From the NCBI GenBank assembly GCA_028876375.1, contig JAGWSB010000009.1, positions 1 to 43,051 on the forward strand: a DNA stretch of 43,051 bases, in the 5' to 3' direction. Made by a program: the position numbers and the translations under genes. Of the stretch, positions 15,869 to 23,425 are shown in pieces. The notes beneath the pieces were generated by a model, which saw only the letters and a program-made list of their open reading frames with translations, ran no database searches and was not told where the DNA came from. How positions within the stretch are numbered: position 1 is the first letter of the stretch; each line of letters opens with the position of its first letter. The stretch is from Chloroflexota bacterium. GTDB taxonomy: Bacteria; Chloroflexota; Limnocylindria; P2-11E.

Positions 15869-16992
15869 GACGGGCGCGACTCCCACGCGACCGCGTCCGC
15901 CGGCGGGACGTAGGGGCAGAGCGGATCGCTCGCGAGCGCGTCACCGGTCCGCGCGAACGCGCGCGCGCGCGAGCCGCCGCAGATCGCGGCGTAAGGGCAG
16001 CGCCCGCACTTCCCGGCGAAGGAGCGCGCGTCACGGAGCGCGACGAAGAGCGGGTGCGCGCGGTAGACGTCGACGAGCGACGCGCTGCGCACGTCGCCGC
16101 AGGGGATCGGCAGGAAGCCCGACGGATGGATGGCGCCGTCGTGGGCGACGAACACGATGCCGTTGCCGTCGCGGACGCCGAAGCCGCGCCCGACCGGGGT
16201 CTTCTCGATGGCGTCGCGGTCCATGCCCGCGCGCTCCATCCGCGCGATGGCGACGCGGCGGTAGTGCATCGCCTCGGTCGTCTTGATGGGGAAGGGCGAC
16301 GTCCCTTCGAGGTCGAGCAGCCAGCGGAACAGCCGCTCCGAGCGGACCGGGCTCACCTCGCCGAGGACGGCCCCGCGGCCGACGCCGATGAGGAAGAAGA
16401 GGCTCCAGCGCATGATGTCGAGCCCGCGCAGGAGGCCGTGGATCGCCGGCAGGTCGTCGGCGGTCTCGTCCGTCACCAGCGTGTTCACCTGGAGCGGGAT
16501 GCCCGCCGCGCGGATCGCGCGGGCGGCGCGCTGCGTGGACGCGAACGTCCCGGGCACGCCGCGGAACCCGTCGTGGAGCGCGGCCGTCGAGCCGTCGAGG
16601 CTGAGCGACATCGACTGGACGGCCGAGGCCTTGAGCTCCGCGAGCAGCTCGGGCGTGAGGTCGTCCGTCGCGCTCGGCGAGACCGACGTCCCCACGCCGC
16701 GCGCGGTCGCGGCGCGCACGAGCGTCACGAGGTCGTCGCGGCGCAGGGGGTCACCGCCGGTGAGCACGACGTGCGGGTACGGCCGTCCGAACGCGGCGAT
16801 CTGGTCGAACAGGCGCTCCCCTTCCGCCGTCGTCAGCTCGCGGTCGCTGCGCTGCGCGACGGCCTCGGCGCGGCAGTGCCGGCAGGCGAGGGGGCAGGCG
16901 CGCGTCATCTCCCAGTACACGAGCATCGGAGCGCGGTCGAACACGTAGCGCGTCGGACGAACGGAGCCGAGCGGCAGCGGCATGGTCGTCAT
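15865..16992 (-). CDS. Radical SAM/SPASM protein, NirJ/AhbC/AhbD-like
   Basis: A 375-residue protein. The radical SAM cluster is C33-xxx-C37-xx-C40 in TRACPLACRHCRAEA, followed by the SAM-binding VLTGGDPL. The C-terminus carries a SPASM-type cysteine set (CGDVR..., CGRCPYAAICGG, DPLCPY) for extra iron-sulfur clusters. This architecture matches proteins acting on tetrapyrroles: NirJ (heme d1), AhbC and AhbD (siroheme-dependent heme synthesis). Its place between hemH and hemY, coupled by ATGA and GTGA overlaps, says it acts in heme metabolism. Because AhbD does the same reaction as HemQ without peroxide, an oxygen-independent coproheme decarboxylase is possible, but unproven. It is not HemN, which has a different layout. 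Confidence 0.88.
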   Translation of the reverse strand: MTTMPLPLGSVRPTRYVFDRAPMLVYWEMTRACPLACRHCRAEAVAQRSDRELTTAEGERLFDQIAAFGRPYPHVVLTGGDPLRRDDLVTLVRAATARGVGTSVSPSATDDLTPELLAELKASAVQSMSLSLDGSTAALHDGFRGVPGTFASTQRAARAIRAAGIPLQVNTLVTDETADDLPAIHGLLRGLDIMRWSLFFLIGVGRGAVLGEVSPVRSERLFRWLLDLEGTSPFPIKTTEAMHYRRVAIARMERAGMDRDAIEKTPVGRGFGVRDGNGIVFVAHDGAIHPSGFLPIPCGDVRSASLVDVYRAHPLFVALRDARSFAGKCGRCPYAAICGGSRARAFARTGDALASDPLCPYVPPADAVAWESRPS

Positions 16993-17915
16993 GCGGATAC
17001 CTCCTGGGCGAGCGCGGACTGCGCGACGTCGGCGAGGGCGGCGACGAACACGGGGTCGTCGTTCATCGCGCGCGCGCGCTCGAGGCGCATGCCGAGCGAG
17101 CGCGCCACGCCGCGGGCCTCGACGTCGACGTCGTACAGCACCTCGAGGTGATCGGCCACGAACCCGACCGGGCACACGACGACCTCGCGCGCGCCGGCCG
17201 CGGCGACGCGGCGGATCTCCGCCACAAGGTCGGGCCCGATCCAGCGGTCCGCGGTGCGGCCCGCGCTCTGGAAGGCGACGTCGCAGCGCTCGACCCCGAG
17301 CTCCTCCGCGACGAGCGCGCCCGTCGCGGCGACCTCGTGCGCGTACGGGTCCGTCCCGCCAGCGCCGCGCTCGGGAAGGCTGTGCGCGGTGAAGAAGACG
17401 TGCGCCGTCGCCGGATCGTCGCAGCGCGCGAGCGCCTCGCGCGTCGCCGCGGCCATCGCCTCGATGAGGCGCGGCTGGTCGTGCCACGACCGCACGACGG
17501 TCGCGCGCGGCCCCGTCGGCGCCGCCGCCGCGGCCTCCTCGACCGCGCGACCGTAGGTCTGCTCGTTGAACGTCGAGTGCTGCGGCGCGAGCGCGATGGC
17601 GACGACGTGATCGACGCCGTCCGCGGCCATGCGCCGGATGACGTCGGCGACGTACGGCGCGATGTGCTTCATGCCGCAGTACACCGGCGCCGGCCGGCCG
17701 CGGCGCGCGAGCTCCGCCGCGAGAGCGGCGCGCTGCCGCTCGACGATGGCCGAGAGCGGCGATCCGCCGCCGATCGCGCGGTAGCGTCCGAGGAGCTCCT
17801 CGAGGAGCGCCGGCGGCGGCGGGCTGCCGCGGCGGATGTCGGTGTAATAGGCCGCGACCTGGTCGAGGCGCTCCGGGGCGCCGTAGGCCATGAGGAGGAC
17901 GCCGGGGCCGCTCAT
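16989..17915 (-). CDS. hemH: Ferrochelatase, probably coproporphyrin-type (CpfC)
   Basis: A 308-residue enzyme that inserts ferrous iron into a porphyrin. It has MAYGAPE at the N-terminus, YCGMKHIAPYV, APQHSTFN, the catalytic histidine in FTAHSLPERG and the acidic FVADHLEVLYDVDVEA. Length fits the shorter, soluble Gram-positive form. With HemQ present, the substrate should be coproporphyrin III. ATG 17915 is chosen because it overlaps the hemB stop as ATGA; a GTG at 17924 is in frame 9 bases upstream. Fifth gene of the heme operon. Confidence 0.95.
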   Translation of the reverse strand: MSGPGVLLMAYGAPERLDQVAAYYTDIRRGSPPPPALLEELLGRYRAIGGGSPLSAIVERQRAALAAELARRGRPAPVYCGMKHIAPYVADVIRRMAADGVDHVVAIALAPQHSTFNEQTYGRAVEEAAAAAPTGPRATVVRSWHDQPRLIEAMAAATREALARCDDPATAHVFFTAHSLPERGAGGTDPYAHEVAATGALVAEELGVERCDVAFQSAGRTADRWIGPDLVAEIRRVAAAGAREVVVCPVGFVADHLEVLYDVDVEARGVARSLGMRLERARAMNDDPVFVAALADVAQSALAQEVSA

Positions 17916-18904
17916 GCGAGCCACGCCGCCGCGTCGAGGGCGAAGTAGGTGACGATCGTCCCCGCTCCCGCGCGCGCGATCGCGGTCAGCGACTCGAGCG
18001 CCGCTCGCCGCAGGTCGATCCAGCCGCGTTCCGCGGCGGCGTGGAGCGCCGCGTACTCGCCGCTCACCTGATACGCCGCGATGGGGACGTCGAAGCGCGC
18101 TCGCGCCGCGGCGATGACGTCGAGGTACGGACCCGCGGGCTTGACCATCACGACGTCGGCGCCCTCGTCGACGTCGGCGGCGATCTCCGCGAGCGCTTCA
18201 CGCGCGTTCGGCGGATCCATCTGATAGCCGCTGCGGTCGCCGAACTGCGGCGCGCAGTCGGCGGCCTCGCGGAACGGGCCGTAAAAGGCGGACGCGAACT
18301 TCGCGGCGTACGACATGACCGCCGTCTCCGCCCGTCCGGCGCGGTCGAGCGCGTCGCGGATGGCGGCGACGCGTCCGTCCATCATGTCGGACGGCGCGAT
18401 CACGTCCGCTCCGGCGTCGGCGCACGCGAGCGCCGCGTCGGCGAGCAGCGGGAGCGTCGCGTCGTTGTCGATCCCGCCGTCGGGGGTGAGGATGCCGCAG
18501 TGCCCGTGCGTCGTGTACTCGCACAGGCATACGTCCGCGATGAGCGCGAGGCCGGCCGCACGCGCGCGGATCGCGCGCAGCGCCGAGGGGACGGGGCCGA
18601 GCGGGTCCGCCGCGGCGCGCCCGTCGCCCTTCTCGTCGGGGAGGCCGAAGAGCAGGAGACCGCCCACGCCGGCCGCCGCCGCGCGCTCGGCGATCTCGGC
18701 CGCGCGCTCGGCCGGCCAGCGCAGGTGGCCGGGCAGCGACGTGATCGGCGTCGGCTCGGACGCGCGCGCGTCGACGAAGATCGGGAGGACGAGCGAGCGC
18801 GGATCGAGGCGCGTCTCGCGCACCAGGCCGCGGAGCGCGGCGGTGCGGCGCATGCGGTGAAAGCGGCGGAATGCGGACGGCGCGCGCGCGGGTGCCAGCG
18901 TCAT
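17912..18904 (-). CDS. hemB: 5-aminolevulinate dehydratase (porphobilinogen synthase)
   Basis: A 330-residue enzyme that joins two 5-aminolevulinates to porphobilinogen. The cysteine cluster DVCLCEYTTHGHCG marks the zinc-dependent type. The two active-site lysines are in SYAAKFASAFYGPFRE and VMVKPAGPYLD. RRTAALRGLVRET near the N-terminus is the usual family opening. ATG 18904 overlaps the hemD stop as ATGA. Complete and normal in length. Confidence 0.97.
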   Translation of the reverse strand: MTLAPARAPSAFRRFHRMRRTAALRGLVRETRLDPRSLVLPIFVDARASEPTPITSLPGHLRWPAERAAEIAERAAAAGVGGLLLFGLPDEKGDGRAAADPLGPVPSALRAIRARAAGLALIADVCLCEYTTHGHCGILTPDGGIDNDATLPLLADAALACADAGADVIAPSDMMDGRVAAIRDALDRAGRAETAVMSYAAKFASAFYGPFREAADCAPQFGDRSGYQMDPPNAREALAEIAADVDEGADVVMVKPAGPYLDVIAAARARFDVPIAAYQVSGEYAALHAAAERGWIDLRRAALESLTAIARAGAGTIVTYFALDAAAWLA

Positions 18905-19647
18905 GAGCGGACCTCCTCTCGCGGGGACGGGATCGCGCGGGCGATCGACGCGGCGTCCGGCGCCTCGGCGACGACGGGGGTCACGCCGACGCGGTCCCGC
19001 ACGCGGCGAGCGGTGCGCGGGCCGATCGCGACGAACGACGCGCGCCGCAGGACGGCGGGACCGAGCGCGCCGAGGGCGTCGACGGCGCTCGGAGAGGCGA
19101 CGACGACGGTCACCCCGTCGCGCTCGAGCGCGCGCTCGACCTCGGCGGGGTCGCCGGCGATCTCGGCGACGGTGCGGTAGGCGACGACGTCGCGCACGGT
19201 CGCGCCGCGCGCGGCGAGGATGTCGGGGAGCGTGCGCTCGGCGAGGTCGGACCGCGCGAGCAGGACGGTCCCGCTCGGGAGCGGAAGCTCGCGCGCGAGC
19301 GTCGCGCCGTCGGCGTGCGAGGCGACGAACCGGACGCGCAGGCCCACGCGCGAGGCGTGTTCGGCGGTCGTCTCGCCGACGGCCGCGACGGGACAGGGGA
19401 TCGACGACGGCGCGCGGACCGCGGTCACGGCGTCCACTCCCGAGCGGCTGGTGACGACGAGCAGGTCGCCCGGCGCGAGAGCGGCGACCGCCGACGCGAG
19501 CTCGCTCGGATCCTCGAGCGGCGCGACGCGTACGCACGGCAGCTCGAGCACCCGCGCGCCGCGCTCGCCCAGCGCCTCCGCGAGCGCCTCGTTGTCCTCG
19601 TGCCGTCGCGTCAGCACGACGGTCGCGCCGAGCAGGTCCCTAGGCAT
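18901..19647 (-). CDS. hemD: Uroporphyrinogen-III synthase
   Basis: A 248-residue protein. HemD sequences are poorly conserved, but the pattern fits: VVLTRRHEDNEALAEAL at the start, LLVVTSRSGVDAV (about 87-99), GTVLLARSDLAERTLPDIL, the VVAYRTV strand and VVVASPSAVDALG near the C-terminus, as in the two-lobed HemD fold. It closes and inverts ring D of hydroxymethylbilane made by HemC. ATG 19647 overlaps hemC by 8 bases, the only hem junction in this operon that is not a 4-base overlap. Position between hemC and hemB supports the call. Confidence 0.92.
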   Translation of the reverse strand: MPRDLLGATVVLTRRHEDNEALAEALGERGARVLELPCVRVAPLEDPSELASAVAALAPGDLLVVTSRSGVDAVTAVRAPSSIPCPVAAVGETTAEHASRVGLRVRFVASHADGATLARELPLPSGTVLLARSDLAERTLPDILAARGATVRDVVAYRTVAEIAGDPAEVERALERDGVTVVVASPSAVDALGALGPAVLRRASFVAIGPRTARRVRDRVGVTPVVAEAPDAASIARAIPSPREEVRS

Positions 19648-20500
19648 GGACGCCCGCCTCGAGCGCGGCGGCGCACTCGCGGGCGAGCGCGAGCGGATCG
19701 TCCCCGCTCGCATGGGCCCGCAGCATGCGTCCGTCGCGCGGGAGCGCCGCGTCGAGGACGATGCGGTCGCCGTCGACGCGTGCGTAGGTGCCGAGCGGGA
19801 TCTCGCAGCTCGCGCCGAGCAGCCGCAGCAGCTCGCGCTCCGCCTCGACGGCGCGGCGCGTCGGCGCGTGGTCGAGCCGCCCGAGCAGCGCGCGCGTCTC
19901 CTCGTCGTCGGCGCGGCACTGGACCGCGAGTGCGCCCTGCCCCGGCGCGGGCGGGCACTCGCGGGGATCGAGGATCTCCGCGGCGGCGACCGCGATGTCG
20001 AGCCGGCGGAGCCCCGCGAGCGCGAGGATCGTCGCGTCGTACTCCCCGGAGCGCACCTTGGCCATGCGCGTGTCGACGTTCCCGCGGATCGGCCGCGTCA
20101 CGACGTCGGGTCGCAGCGCGCGCAGGAAGGCGTCGCGGCGCGGGCTCGACGTCCCGACGAGCGCCCCCTGTGGCAGCGTCGCGATCCCGCCGCGCGACCG
20201 GGTCACCAGGACGTCGCGCGGGTCCTCGCGCTGGGGGACCGCGGCGATGACGAGCCCCGGCCGTTCCTCCGTCGGAAGGTCCTTCAGCGAGTGCACCGCG
20301 ACGTCGATCTCGCCCCGCCGCAGCGCGTCTTCGATCGCGGTCACGAAGACGCCGTCGCCGAGCTCGGGGATCGGACGATCGCTCGCGTCGCCGGCGGTCC
20401 GGACGACGCGCACCTCGGCGTCGACGCCCACGGCGCGCGCGACGAGGTCCGTCTGAGCGCGCGCGAGCGCGCTCCCGCGGGTCCCGATGCGCAGGGTCAC
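19640..20500 (-). CDS. hemC: Hydroxymethylbilane synthase (porphobilinogen deaminase)
   Basis: A 286-residue enzyme polymerising four porphobilinogens. The dipyrromethane cofactor would be bound to Cys232 in LGASCEIPLG. IGTRGSALARAQT (5-17), VHSLKDLPTE (69-78), VGTSSPRR (115-122) and RGNVDTR (139-145) are the family blocks, and PPAPGQGALAVQCR is present. The GTG at 20500 overlaps the hemA stop as GTGA. Length is slightly short compared with the common 300-320 but complete at both ends. Confidence 0.97.
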   Translation of the reverse strand: MTLRIGTRGSALARAQTDLVARAVGVDAEVRVVRTAGDASDRPIPELGDGVFVTAIEDALRRGEIDVAVHSLKDLPTEERPGLVIAAVPQREDPRDVLVTRSRGGIATLPQGALVGTSSPRRDAFLRALRPDVVTRPIRGNVDTRMAKVRSGEYDATILALAGLRRLDIAVAAAEILDPRECPPAPGQGALAVQCRADDEETRALLGRLDHAPTRRAVEAERELLRLLGASCEIPLGTYARVDGDRIVLDAALPRDGRMLRAHASGDDPLALARECAAALEAGVHA

Positions 20501-21717
20501 GAGCGCACGCCCGCGGTGTCGTCGCTCTCGAGGCCGAAGAGACGGCGCGCGGCGCGCTCCGCCTCGGGCCGCCCGCGCATGCGGACGGTCGGCTCGTGAA
20601 GCAGCGCGTGGGTGAGGCCGCTCGCGAGCGACGCCACGACCTCGCGGTCGCGCTCGCTCAGGTGTCCAAGGTGCTTCATCGCGCGCTCGAGCTGGCGCGC
20701 GCGGATCTCGTTGGCGCGCTCACGCAGCGCGCGGATGGTGTCCGCGCTCTCGCGCTCGCGCAGCCACGACGTGAACGAGGCCGTCTCCGCGGCACAGCGT
20801 TCCGTCGCCGCCGCGACCGCCGCGGCCGGGACCGCCGACGCCTCGCCGGCGGCGAGGTGGTCGACGTCGCGGTACAGGAGCCCGGGGAGATCTCGCGCGT
20901 CCTCGGCGATGCTGCGCGGGACGGCGATGTCGACCAGGACGAGCGGGCGGCACGCCGCGCGCTCCGCGAGGAGCTCGCGCGTGAGGAGGCTCCCGCGCGT
21001 ATCGGCCGCGGAGATGACCACGTCGGCGCGCTCGAGGCCGTCGGCGATGCGGTCGAGGCCGACCGCGTCGGCGTCGATGGGTCCGGCGAGGTCGGCCGCG
21101 CGGGCGGCGTCGCGGTTCGCGATGACGAGGCGCCCGACGCGGCTCGCGAGAGCGCGGGCCGCGAGCTTCCCGATCTCACCCGCGCCGACCACGAGAGCCG
21201 TCGCGCGCGTCGCGTCGGGAACGTGGCGGAGCGCCTCGTCGACGGCGAGCGATCCGATGGAGCGCCGGACCAGGCCGAGCTCGGTCGTCGTGCGGACGGT
21301 CCGCGCGAGGTGCAGCGCGCGCTGGAAGAGCCCGGCGAGGATCGGGTCGAGGCCGCCGGCGCGCGCCGTCTCGTAGGCCGCGCGCACCTGTCCGGCGATC
21401 TGACCTTCGCCGACGATGGCCGAGTCGAGCCCCGCGGCGACGTGGAAGAGGTGGGCCGCGGCTTTCCCGTCGACGAGGACGCGCGCCTCGGCGAGGACGT
21501 CATCGTCGCTCCCGAGACGGGACGCGATCTCGGCGCGCGGATCGGCGCCCGCGTCCACGACCGCGTAGAGCTCCACGCGGTGACAGGTGAGGAGACGCAC
21601 CAGGTCGCGGCCCGGCGTCGCCGCGCCGGCGACGGCGGTCAGTCGCTCGCGCGCGTCCAGGGACGCGGTGCGCTGGTGGAGCAGGAGGGCGGCGAGGCGG
21701 CTCGGCACCGGATGCAA
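20497..21717 (-). CDS. hemA: Glutamyl-tRNA reductase
   Basis: A 406-residue NADPH enzyme that reduces Glu-tRNA to glutamate-1-semialdehyde and leads the heme operon. The catalytic cysteine is Cys45 in LLTCHRVELYAV (most homologues have TCNRTE), GEGQIAGQVR matches the conserved GExQI block and VVGAGEIGKLAARAL is the nucleotide-binding loop. The C-terminal dimerisation helix is present. The start is uncertain: TTG 21717 (as given) has only GGA 5 bases upstream; GTG 21708 is the alternative; the upstream ATG at 21742 is out of frame. A weak start would suit regulation at the first pathway enzyme. Confidence 0.93.
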   Translation of the reverse strand: MHPVPSRLAALLLHQRTASLDARERLTAVAGAATPGRDLVRLLTCHRVELYAVVDAGADPRAEIASRLGSDDDVLAEARVLVDGKAAAHLFHVAAGLDSAIVGEGQIAGQVRAAYETARAGGLDPILAGLFQRALHLARTVRTTTELGLVRRSIGSLAVDEALRHVPDATRATALVVGAGEIGKLAARALASRVGRLVIANRDAARAADLAGPIDADAVGLDRIADGLERADVVISAADTRGSLLTRELLAERAACRPLVLVDIAVPRSIAEDARDLPGLLYRDVDHLAAGEASAVPAAAVAAATERCAAETASFTSWLRERESADTIRALRERANEIRARQLERAMKHLGHLSERDREVVASLASGLTHALLHEPTVRMRGRPEAERAARRLFGLESDDTAGVRS

Positions 21718-21751
21718 GGTTCCGACGACGCGGGGCGGCCATCAAGAGAAA

Positions 21752-21796
21752 ATGGGACTTTTACCCATATTCGCCAAGAGTTACCGCTATTAGCGG
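21752..21796. promoter_or_regulatory. AT-rich hemA upstream region with two palindromes
   Basis: In a GC-rich window the stretch 21741-21796 is strikingly AT-rich. ATGGG-N7-CCCAT (21752-21768) and the perfect CCGCTA-T-TAGCGG (21784-21796) are inverted repeats centred 30 bases apart. On the minus strand TTGGCG and CATTTT stand 17 bases apart around the first palindrome and could be a weak promoter for the heme operon. Operators for a heme- or iron-responsive repressor are plausible; no regulator gene is adjacent. Confidence 0.45.
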
Positions 21797-21906
21797 ATGC
21801 GGGTGAGCGGCGGCTCCTCGCACGGGGCGGCGGGCTCGTACCGCGGCCCTAGGCCCGAGGCACTACGACGCGAGTGCAGCCCCCGCCGACGCGCGAGACT
21901 GGCCGC

Positions 21907-22467
21907 GTGAGCGCCGCGAGCGAGAAGAAGGAGCGCCTCGCCTGGGTGGACCTCGAGATGACGGGCCTCGACCCGCGGACGTGCGTCATCGTCGAGATCG
22001 CCGTCGTGATCACCGAGCTGCGCGACCTCGAGCCGCTCGACCGGTACCACGCGGTCATCCACCAGCCCGAGTCCGTCGTCGCGGCCGCCACGCCGGTCGT
22101 GCAGCAGATGCACGCCCGCTCGGGGCTGTGGGACCGGATGCGCTCGTCGACCATCTCGGTCGCGGAGGCCGAGAGCGCGGCCCTCGAGCTGGCGTCGCGC
22201 TGGTGCGCGCCGCGGCAGGGCATCCTCGCCGGGAACTCCATCTGGCAGGACCGCCGGTTCCTCGCCGCGTACATGCCGCGCTTCGAGTCGTACCTCCACT
22301 ACCGGCAGGTCGACGTGAGCAGCCTGAAGGTGCTCGCCGGTGCGTGGTACGGGCCGGATGCGGTGCCTGAGAAGTCCGACAAGCACACCGCGCTCGAGGA
22401 CGTCGGCGAGTCCATCGCCGAGCTCGCGCACTACCGGAGGACGATCTTTCGCAGCGCCGCCGGCTGA
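21907..22467 (+). CDS. orn: Oligoribonuclease
   Basis: A 186-residue 3'-5' exoribonuclease of the DEDDh class that finishes RNA decay by cleaving di- to pentanucleotides, including pGpG. The first catalytic pair is in AWVDLEMTGLD, then NSIWQDRRFLAAYMP, and HTALEDVGES carries the last His/Asp. GTG 21907 is chosen because it leaves ten residues before the AWVDLEMTGLD block, as in known Orn; a GTG at 21874 would add 11 residues of low-complexity sequence. No clear Shine-Dalgarno for either. Divergent from the heme operon. Confidence 0.94.
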   Translation: MSAASEKKERLAWVDLEMTGLDPRTCVIVEIAVVITELRDLEPLDRYHAVIHQPESVVAAATPVVQQMHARSGLWDRMRSSTISVAEAESAALELASRWCAPRQGILAGNSIWQDRRFLAAYMPRFESYLHYRQVDVSSLKVLAGAWYGPDAVPEKSDKHTALEDVGESIAELAHYRRTIFRSAAG

Positions 22468-22489
22468 GGTCGGGCCGCCGCGGGCGCCA

Positions 22490-22495
22490 TAGCAT
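22490..22495 (+). promoter_or_regulatory. Possible -10 hexamer for the secreted protein at 22507
   Basis: TAGCAT, 11 bases before ATG 22507. The spacing would leave a leader of a few bases, slightly longer than at the leaderless genes elsewhere in the window. Confidence 0.3.
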
Positions 22496-22506
22496 CACCG
22501 CCGGGG

Positions 22507-23325
22507 ATGAGAAGGCTGCGGTCGGCGCTCGCCGCGTTCGTCGTCGCCGCGGCTTGCGCGCCGCTGTCACCGACCGCGGCGGCGCCCAGCCATACGCAAG
22601 CGCCGAGCGCGGCCTCGCCGAGCGCGGGCGCGACCGTGCGTCCCGCGGCGCCGACGCCCTCCGGCGCCACGAGCGGCACGCCTCTGTCGGCGATCGGCCC
22701 CGCCGCGCCCATCGTCCCCACGCCGCGCCCGGCGCTCGGGCTGCCCGTCCTGAATGAGCCCTGCGCGGAGTGGCCGTCCGACGTGGCGACGCTGATGACG
22801 GAGCTGCCCCTGCCTCCTTCTGTCTGCCTCGTGCGCACGACGAGCGCGGCGGTCGGCCACCTCGTGTGCACCGTCTCCGGGTGCGTCCCCGTCGCGCAGG
22901 GGTGCGCCGATCAGGGCGACTGCCTCCAGGTGGTGGACGGCACGACGGCGCACTACGTCCTCGTGTTCATCCATCCGCCGGCGTCGCCCACGGCGCCCAT
23001 CGGGGAGGCGTACACGATCACGCGCGTCCTCTGCCGGCTGCACCAGTACCGCTCGCTCACGGACATCGTCCTGCCGGGTGCGCCGCCGCCCGCGGGCGGA
23101 TGGCTCGCGACGGTCGAGGCGCGCGAGTTCCGGAGCGCATTTGCCGCGTTCGAGACGACCGACGCCGCCGCCGCGCAGCGGTGGCGTCCCCAAGGGTCGG
23201 ACTTCGAGGACTACGCCGACGTGTGCGCGGCCTGGTACTACCCCGCGGCGCGCGATCAGCGCGTGGCCGACGACCCGTCCCTGCTCGCGTTCGCGAAGAA
23301 GTGGCTGCCGCTGCCGCAGCGCTAG
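22507..23325 (+). CDS. Secreted or lipid-anchored protein of unknown function
   Basis: A 272-residue exported protein. The signal sequence (MRRLRSALAAFVVAAACAPL) ends in AAAC, a weak lipobox. Residues about 20-78 are an Ala/Pro/Ser/Thr-rich linker. The rest is a folded domain with six or more cysteines (NEPCAEW, SVCLVRT, LVCTVSGCVPVAQGCADQGDC, RVLCRL), which suggests disulfides outside the cell. I do not recognise the family. It follows orn on the same strand with a 39-base gap but probably has its own promoter. Confidence 0.7.
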   Translation: MRRLRSALAAFVVAAACAPLSPTAAAPSHTQAPSAASPSAGATVRPAAPTPSGATSGTPLSAIGPAAPIVPTPRPALGLPVLNEPCAEWPSDVATLMTELPLPPSVCLVRTTSAAVGHLVCTVSGCVPVAQGCADQGDCLQVVDGTTAHYVLVFIHPPASPTAPIGEAYTITRVLCRLHQYRSLTDIVLPGAPPPAGGWLATVEAREFRSAFAAFETTDAAAAQRWRPQGSDFEDYADVCAAWYYPAARDQRVADDPSLLAFAKKWLPLPQR

Positions 23326-23425
23326 CCGAGCGCGTCCACGATGCGCCGCACGCGGTCGGGACAGATGTCGATCACTGGCCTAGCGTTATCGGTCGAGGCC
23401 CGTCTAGGGGTACTGGAGGAGCGAG

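Noticed and set aside
21500-21745. An 81-residue minus-strand frame from ATG/TTG upstream of hemA
   Set aside because: Overlaps hemA out of frame and is Arg/Pro/Ala-rich; kept only as a note on the hemA start.
21790-22431. A 213-residue minus-strand frame opposite orn
   Set aside because: Mirror of the orn codons, with no family signature.
23378-23408. CCTAG...CTAGG inverted repeat before arsM as an ArsR-type site
   Set aside because: Five-base arms with about 21 bases between are too weak and do not resemble known ArsR operators.
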